64,000 nt of DNA, taken from positions 18,633,142 to 18,697,141 of the forward strand of contig CM042181.1 of the NCBI GenBank assembly GCA_023376005.1, read 5' to 3'. This document shows, piece after piece, positions 21,055-31,929 of the stretch. The stretch's first letter is position 1. Each line of letters starts with the position of its first letter. The notes below the pieces were generated by a model, which worked only from the letters and a program-made list of their open reading frames with translations, made no database searches and was not told the origin of the DNA. The translations under genes were made by a program, and so were the position numbers. Source of the DNA: Doryteuthis pealeii. Taxonomy: Eukaryota; Mollusca; Cephalopoda; Myopsida; Loliginidae.

Positions 21055-21835
21055 TCCTCCGCCACTAACAGGATGTGACAAAGAGCAAATTTTTAAGTGG
21101 AGTACATCTGCTTTGAATTCAGTTTTCCTTCTCCTAGACTGGTTGTCTTACCAAGGCTAAACACATGTACCAACGAGTAGTACGTGGCACAAGGCCAATT
21201 GTTTTAAGCAGAGTTTTCCTTCTCCTAGACTGGTTGCCTTACCAAGGTTCAAAGCATTTACCAATGAGTAGGATGTGACACAAGGTCAATTTTCTTAAGC
21301 AGGGTTTAACAGGCTTGAATTCAGAGTTTTCCTTCTCCTAGACTGGTTGCCTTACCAAGGCTCAAAGCATTTAGCAATGAGTAGAATGTGACACAAGGTC
21401 AATTTTTTAAGCAGAGTTTAACAGGCTTTGAATTCAGAGTTTTCCTTCTCCTAGAATGGTTGCTTTACCAAAGCTAAATGCATTTACCAACGAGTAGTAT
21501 GTGGCACAAGGTCAATTTTTTTTAGCAGAGATTAACAGGTTTGAATTCAGAGTTTTCCTTCTCCTAGACTGGTTGCCACACCAAGATTAAATGCATTTAC
21601 CAACCCCTCCGTATGAGGAGGATGTGATACAAAATCAATTGTTTTAAGCAGTTTAACAGTTTGAATTCAGAGTTTTCCTTCTCTAGACTGGTTGACTGCC
21701 AAAGCTAAATGCATTTACCAATGAGTAGGAAGTGGCACAAGGTCAATTTTTTAACAGAGTTTAACAGCTTTGAATTCAATTTTCCTTCTCCTAGACTGGT
21801 TGCCTTAGCAAGGCTAAAGAACCAAAGTCTGTTCT
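21055..21835 (-). repeat. Tandem array of SINE family A tails (about 115-bp unit)
   Basis: Seven to eight copies of only the 3' third of SINE A in minus orientation. TTTCCTTCTCCTAGACTGGT recurs at about 21121, 21208, 21328, 21442, 21555, 21670 and 21779, each followed by a partial CCAACGAGTAGnATGTG. No heads are present. It is flanked by a direct repeat (TATAACAATACAAAATATGCC at 20961 and 21922). Confidence 0.85.
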
Positions 21836-21939
21836 AAACTGACCACAAAAGAATGTTAGTTATAATTCTGGATGATCTGTAACATTTTATACATTACACA
21901 GCTTAAAAGACTTGTCAAGATCTTTTATAACAATACAAA

Positions 21940-22740
21940 ATATGCCAAAACTTAAATAGGTTTGTCACCATAGGAATACCTAGATCATTGGGCTCTTTAA
22001 CCTTGGTATGGTAACCAGTCCAGGAAAAGGAAAATTCTTAATTCAAACCAGACCTGGAGAGAAATAGACTGCCAAGCTATTCCTGTCCAAGAGAGGCAAC
22101 AATAAAGTAACACTGACCCCTCCCCAACCAAAGTATAAATAAGTTTGTCACCATAGAATACCTAGATCATTGGGCTCTTTAACCTTGGTATGGTACCAGT
22201 CTAGGAGAAGGATTTTTTAAAATTCAAACCAGACCTGGAGAGAGGCTCTGCCAGGCTATTACTGTCCAAGACATGTTACAAAAAAAAAACTAACACTGCC
22301 CCCCCCGCCCCCCCAAAAAATAAATAGGTTTTTCATCACAGAAATACCTAAATCATTGGGCTCTTTAACCTTGGTATGGCAACCAGTCTAGGAGAAGGAA
22401 AATTAATGAATTCAAACCAGACCTGGAGAGAGGCTCTACCAGGCTATTCCTACCTAAGACACACTACAACAAAATACCCCCCCCCCACACACAACAAAAA
22501 AAACAAGTTAAATTTATAAATCTTAGAGAATTTTCATTCAGAATTGATAAATACTCGTAGATAAATATAGTAAATATTATCTTTCAAATTTATAAATTTT
22601 GAATTCAAACCAGACATGGAGAGAGATAGACTCTGCCTGGCTATTCCTGCCCAACAAGACACGCTACAAAAAAAATGAACACCCCACCCACAACAAAATC
22701 AGGTTAAAAAATAAGGTTTATAAATCTTAGTAGATAAATA
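21940..22740 (+). repeat. Tandem array, about 185-bp unit, containing SINE A pieces
   Basis: Four units of decreasing similarity; GGGCTCTTTAACCTTGGTAT recurs at about 21990, 22172 and 22358, followed by CAGACCTGGAGAGA. The SINE-derived part is in plus orientation, opposite to the array just before it. C-runs interrupt the units. Confidence 0.8.
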
Positions 22741-22864
22741 TACTGAGTATATCTTTCAATATTTAGATAATTGTTTCTAAAAATAACATAAAATTAGTGA
22801 CAAAACAACATTGATCATCATTGAACTTTGAAAATAAACTTGCAATAACGACAATACACGAGTA

Positions 22865-23200
22865 TTATTTGGATTATTCGGACTATTGCCCTCATCTTCA
22901 TTGTTATCTGTATAACGTTTCGGCCGATGTGCCCTCCAGCTTTCTTTAGGTATTTCTTGTTGGATTCAGGAACGTTATCGAACTCAGGAACCTTCTCGAA
23001 TTTGGAAACCTTCCTTTCAAACCCAACCCTTTAATGAGTAATGGCCCCCAATTACAACAAGGTTCTCGAGTTCAAAGGAAGGTTCCCGAGAGTCTGACAA
23101 GAAATACCCGAAGAAGTCCAGAGGACACACCGGCCGAAATGTTGTACAGATAACAATGAAGATGAGGACAGTAGTCTGAATAATCCAAATAATACTAATT
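22865..23200. mobile_element. Inverted pair of CTGAAGA-type elements
   Basis: Left arm (22870-22960, minus) and right arm (23095-23190, plus) are complementary: CTTCATTGTTATCTGTA against ACAGATAACAATGAAG, with CGGCCGAAA boxes in both. The centre is a second, weaker palindrome with GGAACCTTC/GAAGGTTCC-type sequence. Same family as 4208-4360. Confidence 0.6.
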
Positions 23201-23339
23201 ATCAAGCCTCATCTCAAAAGTTCCAAGAAATAGACAATACACAAAAGCAGAAATGGATATTCTATTTGATTAGAAAGAATTATATTCATGCAAACATCAA
23301 GATTTAAGGATCCCCAAAGGAAAAAAGGTTAAACTTGCA

Positions 23340-23465
23340 AATCGTTGTCAAAATTAAAACGGAAATTTATTTGGTGATCTATGACAGTTTAACTACAGTC
23401 TATGAATGAACTTTTTTTGCGAATTGGGTTACGGTTTAGGTGTTTGGGGATTAAGGTTGTTTTTA
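23340..23465 (+). repeat. Fragment of the CAATGACAG/AACTACAGTC repeat
   Basis: Diverged copy of the segment found at 33505-33680, 33840-34005, 45360-45525 and 56470-56640 (shared GACAGTTTAACTACAGTC and GCGAATTGGGTTACGG). Confidence 0.65.
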
Positions 23466-23660
23466 ATTACATAGCTCGAAAACCTTCCACTAATTTTGTT
23501 ATCAATCGAGAACATGATAAAGGAAGATTTGGGATGCACAGCATCCAAAATGGTTTTGGAGACATCCCTGACATTGCCGAGACAGTTTTGCGAAGAAAAC
23601 AGCCACCTTCAACCAACCACACCCTTCGCACAAAAATCTAAACAAAGGATGGGGATCTAG

Positions 23661-23894
23661 TCTTTACGCCCACGAGAACTCAGGAAAGTAGCAGTTTACA
23701 CACCTAAAGATCTTTGTAACTGTGAATATGTCTTTTTATGTAACGATATGGTAAAACAACCTCTTTGCCCTAATTACTCTGGACCTTTTCAAGTAATTAG
23801 CAGACAACAGAAACACTTTAACATTATCAAAAACGGCAAAGAAGATACAGCCTCGATAGACAGATTAAAACTGGCGTATTTGGATTTACAGTGA
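23661..23894 (+). pseudogene. Gypsy-type pol fragment: integrase C-terminal end
   Basis: A 77-codon stretch after an in-frame TAG, ending at TGA 23892-23894. It reads through LRPRELRKVAVYTPKDL, NYSGPFQVISRQ, FNIIKNGKEDT and SIDRLKLAYLDLQ. This is the usual end of Gypsy integrase, where P-x-Y-x-GPF-x-V is followed by the SIDRLKxAY motif. Nothing upstream is clearly integrase catalytic core, so only the tail survives. I see no flanking LTR. It is a relic of an LTR retrotransposon and not a host gene. Confidence 0.75.
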
Positions 23895-24064
23895 GTAAAA
23901 TAAAACAATATTTTCAAAAATAATATCATAGGGATAAATAAGCTAGTAATTTTGCCCTGTCGGTGCGGGCTGTAGAATACACCGACTGCCTCTCGGCACC
24001 CCCCAATAGTAAATGGCAATTATATGTTTAGTTCCAGATTTCACGAAAAGGTGGAACTTTTGTA

Positions 24065-24300
24065 TGCATCTTAAAAGAACTAAGTGGTTTCAATTGGCCA
24101 TTGCTCTAAATTGCCCCTCAAATGGGGAAATTTATGCTTGGTCCACATGCCAATATTGCCTGCAAGACATTTGAGGAATTTCCAATGTTCTGATGATTTG
24201 AGAAACATTTTTGGCACTTTGGAATTTTCTCGGCCATTTTGTTTTGTAGGAATGGTATTCATTAAATTTTTATAAGACCATTAAGCAATAGATAGGTTTG
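24065..24300. repeat. Repeat shared with 26390-26850
   Basis: TGCCAATATTGCC, TTTGAGAAACATTTTT and GACCATTAAGCAATA here recur (partly inverted) at 26395-26410 and 26760-26850. Function unknown. No coding signal. Confidence 0.45.
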
Positions 24301-24424
24301 AAAAATGCTTTATAGTGAGTCAACTATATCATCCGATTTCAAAATTTTCTTTCTCCTAGACTGGTTGCCATACCAAGGTTAAAGGGCTTCCAGTTATGAC
24401 ATGAAGGCTCCTGATTTTTGACAA

Positions 24425-24800
24425 GAAGGTTCTTCAGATTGACAAGAAACACCTGAAGAAGACCAGAGAGCACATCTGCCAAAACATATCAATAAAGATG
24501 AGGACAACAGTTCAAATAATACAAATTATCAAGCCTCATTTTTTAAAATTTAGACAAGATACACCTGAAGAAGGCTGGAGTGCACATCAGCCAAAACATT
24601 GGGTATATAACAATAAAGATGAGGACAACAGTCCGAAAAATGTAAATAATCCAAATTATCAAGCTTCATTTCAAAAATTTAGACAAGATACACCTGAAGA
24701 AGGCTGGAGAGCACATTAGCCAAAACATTGGGTATATAACAATAACGGTGAGGACAAAAGTTTAACAATCCAAATAATACACATTATGAAGCCTCATTTC
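24425..24800 (+). repeat. Tandem CTGAAGA-type units (three)
   Basis: Three head-to-tail units of about 130-140 bp, each with CACCTGAAGAAG, GCACAT, CCAAAACAT and ATAACAATAAAGATGAGGAC (starts about 24450, 24557 and 24689). GAAA has become AAAA in all three, so this is a decayed amplification of the palindromic family. Confidence 0.65.
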
Positions 24801-25867
24801 AAAAATTCAGAGAAATAATATCATTAAGAATTCTTTATTTTGCCAATGTAAGTTGGAAAATTTCAGAACATTCCACCATACTCTGAAGAAATTTATTCAG
24901 GGAAGTTTATGCTGACACTTTTTTTTTAAAGAAAAAATACTGTAATTCGTGGGTGTGGTAGGATTGTATATATTAATGAAAGCCGTTTAGTAAAACGAAA
25001 GTAAAATAGAGGTAGATTGACCAAACAACAATGGGTTTTTGAAGCGATGCGTCACGAGACAAGAAAAAATAAATAAACAGTATGACATTCTAGCAGATAC
25101 GCTAGATTCATATCTTTGTGAATTCTTGTGGTGAGAGAACAACAAAGAAAGTAAGTTTCAATCAACTTCTTAATGATATAGTTGATTTATAATAAAGAAT
25201 TTTTCAAACATTAAGACACTTAACCAAAAAATAAATCATTCACTTAATTCGCTTTGTGGACTCGACCATAGGAGTACACACACAAAATGTTGAAGGGTTC
25301 TGGTGCCATACCAAGAAACAAAATAAGAAATGGTTCGTAATCACGCAGATGGGCTAGATTCATATCTTTGGGAATTCTTGTGGCGAGAGAACAAAGAAAG
25401 TAACATTTTCAATGAAATTCTTAATGATATAATTGATTCACAATAAAGCATTTTTCAAACCCATCTAGGGACTTAACCGAAAAATCCTTTGCTTTGTGAA
25501 TCCAACCATGGAAGCCCATACGAAACAAGTATGGCATTCAAGCGGATATGCTAAATTCATATGTTTATGAATTTTTGTGACAAGAGAACAAAGAAAGTAA
25601 AGTAGCAATTTCAATGAAATTCTTAATGATATATGAAGGTACTCATTTAATTCATTTTATGAATCCAACTATGGGAGCCCACACAAATTGTTGAAGGGTC
25701 ACGGTGCCATGCACAGAAACAAAAGAAGAAACAGTATGGCATTCAAGCAGATATATTTAATTCATATCTTTGAGAATTCTTGTGGACAAACAAAAACAAA
25801 GAAAGTAACACTTTCTTAAGAATCAAATTCCTAATGATATAATAGAATGTGTGCAAGAGATTTCAAA

Positions 25868-25909
<42 letters not shown>

Positions 25910-25914
<5 letters not shown>

Positions 25915-26127
25915 GTGGACAAACAATATGTTTGAGATGGCGATAGCCGACAATTTTGGGGAGATTATATGCTTAATTGAAGTCATACCTAATTTGAAAA
26001 TTAATTAGTTATAATTAAATTTGCTTACGCCTTACATTTAAACAGATATGCACGCCTAATTCATTTAATCATAACTAATTAATTTTCAAATTAGGTATGA
26101 CTTCAATTAAGCACATAATCTCCCAAA
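25910..26127. mobile_element. Inverted pair of SINE H tails
   Basis: The tail of the hammerhead SINE occurs in both orientations (25910-26030 and 26055-26127), joined through a short GCGTAAGC-type centre. Shared motifs are ATGCTTAATTGAAGTCATACC and its complement, and TAATTTTCAAATTAGG. Ribozyme and head are absent. It mirrors the complete palindrome at 58175-58775. Confidence 0.7.
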
Positions 26128-26144
26128 TATATATATATATAAAT

Positions 26145-26305
26145 GTTGACGGATTGGCCTATTGTCAGTATCAGTCGGGCAGCAAAGGAGTCTATCCCCT
26201 TTTCGCTAGCACTAGACCAGGGAGATTGTTTTTGCTGAGGTGGAGCGCCACACCTACCGTCAGCTCCCCACTTTACCACACAGATCAGATTACCCAATCT
26301 GTGCA
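26145..26305 (-). mobile_element. SINE family C, 3' fragment
   Basis: Minus-strand body with GAGGTGGAGCGCCACACC and CTATCCCCTTTTCGCTAGC. It is cut before the tRNA-like head. Confidence 0.7.
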
Positions 26306-26879
26306 AAAACAAAGAAAGTAACACTTTTTTAAGAATCAAATTCCTAATGATATAATTGATTGACAATAAAGCATTTTTCAAGCCCATTTATTGCTTAATG
26401 GTCTTATTTTTTTAAAGGTATAACAATTTACTGAACATTGCTCCAAAGAGACTTAACAAAAAGTAAATAAGTTATTTTGTGGATTCAACCACAGGAGCCC
26501 ACACAAAATGTTGAAGAGTTATGGTGTCATACCAAGAAACAGTATGGTATTCAAACAGATTCATGCTAAATCCATATCTTTGTGAATTCTTGTGGCAAGA
26601 GAACAACAAAGAAAATAACACTATCAAATTTTTAATAATATAGTTGATTCACAATAAAGCATTTTTATTCTATTGCTTAAATGGTCGTATTTTTTAAGGT
26701 ATGATAATTTACTGAACACCACTCCTACAAAAGTGAAACATACGAGAAAGTTTAATTGTTCTGAAAATTATGCCTGGTACAGATGTCAATATTGCCAGAA
26801 TAACTTTTCAAGAATCTTTGCATGCGTTTGAGAAACATTTTTATCACATTATTTTGATTGAAATCTACAAATTCTGAAT

Positions 26880-27315
26880 ATATATTATTCGGACTATTGT
26901 CCTCATCTTTATTGTTATATACACAATGTTTCGGCCGACATGCCCTCCAGCCTTCTTCAGGTGTTTCTTGTCAAAATCGGGAACCTTCAATAAGAAGGCT
27001 CCTGAATTCGACCAGAAACACCAGAAGAAGGCCAGAGCTCACATTGGACGAAACATTGCATATATAACAATAAAGATATTTGGATTTTTTTTTTACTGTT
27101 GTCCTCATTGTTATTGTTATGTACACAATTTTTTGGCCAATGTGACCTCCAGCCTTCTTCAGGTGTTTTTTGTTGAACTTGTGAACCTTTAAAAAGAAGG
27201 ATCCCGAGATCAAAGTGAAGTTTCGAAGGTTCCAGAGTTCGACAAGAAACACCTGAAGAAGGTCAAATGTCACATTGGCTGAAACGTTGTATATATAACA
27301 ATAATGATGAGTCCA
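26880..27315. mobile_element. Compound CTGAAGA-type palindromes
   Basis: Four half-elements in alternating orientation (minus 26885-26965, plus 27010-27080, minus 27085-27175, plus 27245-27315). Each has the CTGAAGAAGG or CTTCTTCAGG motif and ATAACAATAA-type ends. The best core (plus, about 27253) reads CTGAAGAAGGTC...GCTGAAACG; stem I is not formed. Confidence 0.6.
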
Positions 27316-27319
27316 AAAA

Positions 27320-28080
27320 ATCCAAATTATCAAGCCTGAGCTCAAAAGTTCTGAATATTCTTAAAACTGTCAAGCAGTACAAATCTTGCATGGCCAAAGA
27401 TCCAAGGATCTTGAGAAGTGTATCCGAAACTCTCAAGAAATCTCCCAATTGGATAATTTCACTTGCACACAAATTCAAAGATGGTCAAATCCTTTAAGGA
27501 TGACCATACAATCTCTATTCATTGAAATTCTTCCAGAGATATATATATATATATATATATCTTCTTTTTTTTTTTTGAAATATTGAAGATTTTTTAATAC
27601 AAAGACAGGAAACGATGAACCATGCCATTGAAAAGAAGAGAACTACCAACCTTTTTTTTAACAGTTAGGTTCCAGTCTGTTAGTAAAAGTCCATATGCGG
27701 ATGAAAAAACGGAGCAAGGGAATATACTTACATATGACATGCGTGAATTTTGCCGTGGTACGTATCTTTCTTTCTCTTTTTTTTTTTTTTAACGAATTGA
27801 TTTCCGAAGGATTTTAACTGTAATACACAACGATTCAAAGACAGATATCGAAAAACTATTTTTTTTGGTTTTGTTGCTTCCATAAATGAATGAATGAAGA
27901 TAGAACTAGACCTTTGGGCAAGATTTTACTTTTTACTCACCCACTCCACCCACTTGTATTTTAGTCCATTTGTAAACTGGTAAAATCTGTGATGGCCACG
28001 CCACTGGTAGGAAGGATTGAAGGATTTTTAGAAAAATAAAAGGCTTTTTTTCTTTTTCTTGGTTGCTGCTGGTTGTTGGA
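27320..28080. other. AT-rich stretch, nothing recognised
   Basis: No coding motif, SINE or strong repeat seen. Homopolymer T runs at 27563, 27776 and 27860 only. Confidence 0.5.
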
Positions 28081-28084
28081 TATC

Positions 28085-28500
28085 TTTCTTTTTTTTTCCT
28101 CCAAAAATTTAAATATAGAAATTGTCCTAAAAAGCCAATTTATACAAAAAAAAAACAAAAGCAAAGCAATTATAGATTTGATCTGGGTATCTCTAGATAT
28201 AGTCTCCAAATGTGGAAGGAAAGGAAAAAAAAAAAAAAAAAAATTAATTTTGAAATTCAAAATATTTTGGTTTTCTTTTGGTCAATAATATAAAACAAAT
28301 AAATATAGAAATTTTCCTAAAAAGCTTTAGCCAATTTATACAAAAAACAAAGCAATTGTCAACTTGATTTGGGTGTCTCTAGATATAGTCTCCAAAAGTT
28401 ATGAAAAAAAAAAAAAAAAAAAAAATTTTAGATTTTGGAATTCAAAATATTTTGGCCTTCTTTTGGTCAATAATACAATAAAACATTTTTTTGAATTAAT
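28085..28500. repeat. Tandem duplication, about 200-bp unit
   Basis: Two copies (about 28095-28290 and 28298-28490) share AAATATAGAAATT, CCAATTTATACAAAAA, ATATAGTCTCCAAA and TTCAAAATATTTTGG. Each contains an A-run of 20 or more. Confidence 0.8.
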
Positions 28501-28519
28501 ATTTAAGATCACAAAATTT

Positions 28520-29030
28520 TTAAATAATTGGAAAAATACATCCTGAACAAAGAAACAACGTAATTAAAATTTCCACCAATGGAGACACAACCAAGAGACA
28601 GCAACGTTTTGTTTTGTTTTTTACTTTTTGTTTCGTTTTTATTTTTATTTTTCTAGTTAAAAAAATAATAATAATCAGAAACAAAAAAGCCTAGATCACT
28701 TTGTGGGGACAATAAATTCCTAAATTTCCGAGAAAAACAACCCTTTTCCTGTTCGTTTGCCAACGATCACATTGTCGAAATTCTAATCTGAACTTGAGAG
28801 ATTGTCTCTACTGACGAAGATAAAAAAAACGAGAAAAAGAAACTAAAATCGATAAAGTTAATATTTTCAGATAGGCTCGATTGTTTTTAAAAAGGTTTTT
28901 AACAAATTTAAAAGGGAATAAATAATCTAAAATTGGACCATAGAAATCGTAGGTTTTCTAGAAACAAACTGCTCGGTTACGGGTCTAAAAATCGTAAACC
29001 AAGGGCAGTTCCATCTAGGTCACCAGACAA
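28520..29030. other. AT-rich stretch, nothing recognised
   Basis: Low-complexity A/T runs; no gene, SINE or palindrome seen. Confidence 0.5.
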
Positions 29031-29034
29031 AAGA

Positions 29035-29308
29035 TTTTTTTTTAAATAAGAGGAAAGAAAAGAAATTTCTACTTAGCCATAAGACTTTTTTTGTCAAGAT
29101 TTTCTTCTTACTAATTCCGAGTCAATAAAATAAACTTATATGTGTATAGATACATATATATATATACAAATTAATTACGTTTACAAAAATAAGAATCCAC
29201 CTCGTGTCTTAAAAAAAAAGAGGAAAGAAAGGAACTTAGTACTTAGCCATAATCTTAGACATTTTTCTTTTTTCAAGATTTTCTTCTTACACATTCAGAG
29301 TCACTAAG

Positions 29309-29361
<53 letters not shown>

Positions 29362-29507
29362 ATATATAATTAATTATGTTTACAAAAATAAGAATCCACC
29401 TCGTGTGTTAAAAAAAAGGAGAAAAATGAAATCTATACTTAACCTTAAAGATAAACTTTTTTTCAGGATTTTTCCTTACAAATTCCGAGTCAGTAAAATA
29501 AGCTGAG

Positions 29508-29542
<35 letters not shown>

Positions 29543-29605
29543 CAAATTAATCACGTTTACAAAAATAAAAAAATCCACCTCGTGAGTTAATTGAAGATAG
29601 AACAT
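29035..29605. repeat. Three direct repeats of about 180 bp with (TA)n
   Basis: Units begin at about 29040, 29215 and 29410. Each has GAAA-rich sequence, CTTAGCC/CTTAACC, TTCCGAGTCA or TTCAGAGTCA, a (TA)n tract, ACGTTTACAAAAATAA and AATCCACCTCGTG. The (TA)n length differs between units. Confidence 0.8.
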
Positions 29606-30100
29606 TACAATGTTAAAAAGAAACAAATTATATATAATACATATTATATATATAAATAATATATATTTATATATATGTATATATTATATAAAGAGAGTGA
29701 GATAGACAAATGGCATCACAATACTGAATTTTGATTTGAAAAAAAAATAAAAGATAAAAATAAGCACAACTCATGCAACATTTTCTGATGAGGTTTGTAC
29801 ATATATATCCTACCTCCGACGACTAAAATGTTTTTTGGGTTTTTTTTGTTAACTAGACATCCGTACTTAAAATTCTATGAATGTGTGTATGAAATAATAT
29901 TATGAACTTAGAAGAGACGATACGCCTTTTTGTTTTGTTGGGGTTTTGTTTTGTTTTTTTCATTTCTTTCTTCTTTCATTTCGTTGTTGTTGGGACCATT
30001 CTCTTTGGATAAAAATGGTCACAAACACACAATAAAGGGGTTGCCGGATACTGAAATAAATTACTTATTTCAAAGAATACTTCGATAACTGCTGGAATAC
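29606..30100. other. AT-rich stretch, nothing recognised
   Basis: (TA)-rich and T-rich sequence with no gene or strong repeat structure visible. Confidence 0.45.
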
Positions 30101-30179
30101 ACATACATGTATTATTTCTTTTTCTTCTTCTTCTTCTTTTTTTTTTCTTTCTTTCTTACTCTCTCTCTTTTTTTGGTGA

Positions 30180-30400
30180 GAAACGTACGCTTCGAGATGT
30201 TAGGCACACTTATTATTTCACGTCACCTCATCCGACCATTGCATACAACAGCATCGGGTAGACATTTTTGTATACTTCAATGGCCTAATCCGGAAGGCAG
30301 CCAATCAGAAGCCGCGCAGGCGGTCACGTGACCGCGAATTACTCATCCAGAAGAGTTTTTAGTGTTAAGGGGGAAGGTTGTGGTGGTTGCTGCTGAAAAT
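30180..30400. promoter_or_regulatory. GC-rich promoter-like island with CACGTG palindrome
   Basis: An unusually CpG-containing stretch in otherwise AT-rich DNA. Elements include CCAATCAG (30300-30307), a perfect 12-bp palindrome GGTCACGTGACC (about 30321-30332, the extended E-box bound by USF/TFEB-type bHLH factors), GGAAG/TTCCGG ETS-like sequence (about 30291) and CCGCGC/GCGCAGGCGG runs. A polypyrimidine tract (30116-30172) lies just upstream on the plus strand. A short plus frame from ATG 30198 reads LGTLIISRHLIRPLHTTAS, which resembles a mitochondrial presequence but then stops without a domain. Direction and target gene cannot be decided from the window. Confidence 0.4.
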
Positions 30401-30452
30401 GCAGGAACAGTAGTTTTGCTTTTAAATACAAAACCATTATTTGTTGTTTTTA

Positions 30453-30504
<52 letters not shown>

Positions 30505-31690
30505 AATGGAACTAATATAAAATTACATATGTATGTATCATATACACCTATGTGTGTGTAAATTATACATACACATATTATATATGATAGATATGGGAGT
30601 AAAATAGGGAATTTGTAAAAAAAAATAGAAAAACGAAGTATTCATTCCAAATGTTGAATAAATAAGCTCATCTTCGTATTTTTCAGTTTTTCTACAATCC
30701 TATATATATATCAAAACATAAAAGGGTTCTTTGTTTCTATCGAAAAAAATATTAAATTAAAATATACACACCCGTTTAACATTTTCTGGAAAATAAAAAA
30801 AATAATCCTTTCTTTTCATGAGAAGGAAAATAACTGATTTGATAAAAAGAAAATGGAAATACCCCAACTCAACTAATTTTAAATCCTGTATCAGGATATA
30901 TATTATATTATTGTATATATATGAATATATTGTTTTTTTTGTTTTTTTAGAATGAATATTTTTTTATATTTCCGGCTGTGTGTCTTATATACTGGGGAAA
31001 ATTCTAAATCCAAAAAAGTCATTAAAAAAAATGCTGTCTAGCTAAACTAGTATGAAATATACAACCAAGCCAGACAATTTTTTTTTTAAATAAATCTATT
31101 TAGAATTATTAAAAAAAGAAATGTTTCTTCTAAAAATCTTTACCGGTTGTATTTCACTTTTAAAGTAACCATTTAACGAAATAAACTATTTTTCGTATAT
31201 AATACGAGAAGCCCCAAGTTGAAAAATTGACCTCGTGTCACATCCTCACCTTGTTGAAAAAGCAGTTATATAAATTTTCTTAATTCATACAAACGACCAT
31301 CTTGCCAGACATAGCAAAATATTTGACTGAGTATTTAAAAAAATATTTCATTGAGTATTTGAAATTAAGAGTGATACAAACTTGTACTGACAAAGCAATC
31401 AAATTAAAATGATTCTGTATCGTATCAAACTGCGTAGCGTAGTTTAAGCAAGTACACTTCCACCATTTAATATAGCAGGCGAGGAAGACACGATTCAGTA
31501 TCAAACACTTCACTCGCCCTCTTTACTACTAAGTCATGAATATGTTGCTGCTACTACTTATTCAACGATTTATTGGTGGTTAATAATAGTTATGGTGCAA
31601 GTATTTTATACAAAGAGTCGATCAATTATGGAAGAATCAATCAAATATTCCGGTTTATTTTCTACCATAAACCGTGCTACTCTCATTCAT
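30401..31690. other. AT-rich stretch with one SINE A scrap
   Basis: No gene is recognised. A short SINE A tail fragment is visible at 31222-31250 (TTGACCTCGTGTCACATCCT). Otherwise (TA)n at 30460-30500 and unique AT-rich sequence. Confidence 0.5.
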
Positions 31691-31695
31691 ATCTT

Positions 31696-31926
31696 TTGCT
31701 ATAGTCTAGGTTAAAAGCGTGGCAAGGGTAACCCGAAGCCGAACTTTTTAAACTGATTTTTTCCCGATGCAGGTATCATTGGGGAACGAGAAAACTTTTA
31801 ATAAACAAGTCAGGCTTTGGCCCGCTTAGCAAAACGTATCTCGTTCCCCGATGAGACCTGCATCAGAAAAATAAGTATTAAAAAAGTTTGGCTCCGGGTT
31901 ACCCTTACCGCGCTTTTGACATAGAC
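31696..31926. mobile_element. MITE with about 92-bp inverted arms and TA target
   Basis: Arms 31696-31790 and 31838-31926 are complementary (TAGTCTAGGTTAAAAGCG and CGCTTTTGACATAGACTA at the ends; GGGTAACCCG inside). The element sits between TA dinucleotides, the target of Tc1/mariner-type transposases. The 45-bp loop has no coding content. More GC-rich than its surroundings. Confidence 0.7.
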
Positions 31927-31929
31927 TAT

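Larger units (their letters stand above)
25070..26690 (+). repeat. Tandem repeat of about 200-250 bp, five units, interrupted
   Basis: Markers CATATCTTTGnGAATTCTTGTGG (about 25113, 25365, 25765, 26573; a weaker one at 25560), AACAAAGAAAGTAA and TTCTTAATGATATA recur. The array is interrupted at 25860-26300 by a SINE H tail palindrome and a SINE C piece. The older units are more diverged. Confidence 0.75.

Noticed and set aside
23402..23641. 79-codon plus frame as a host gene
   Set aside because: It begins in the AACTACAGTC repeat and runs toward the Gypsy remnant; no domain recognised.
29784..29830. CTGATGAG box as a hammerhead
   Set aside because: No GAAA box or pairing stems follow within a plausible distance.
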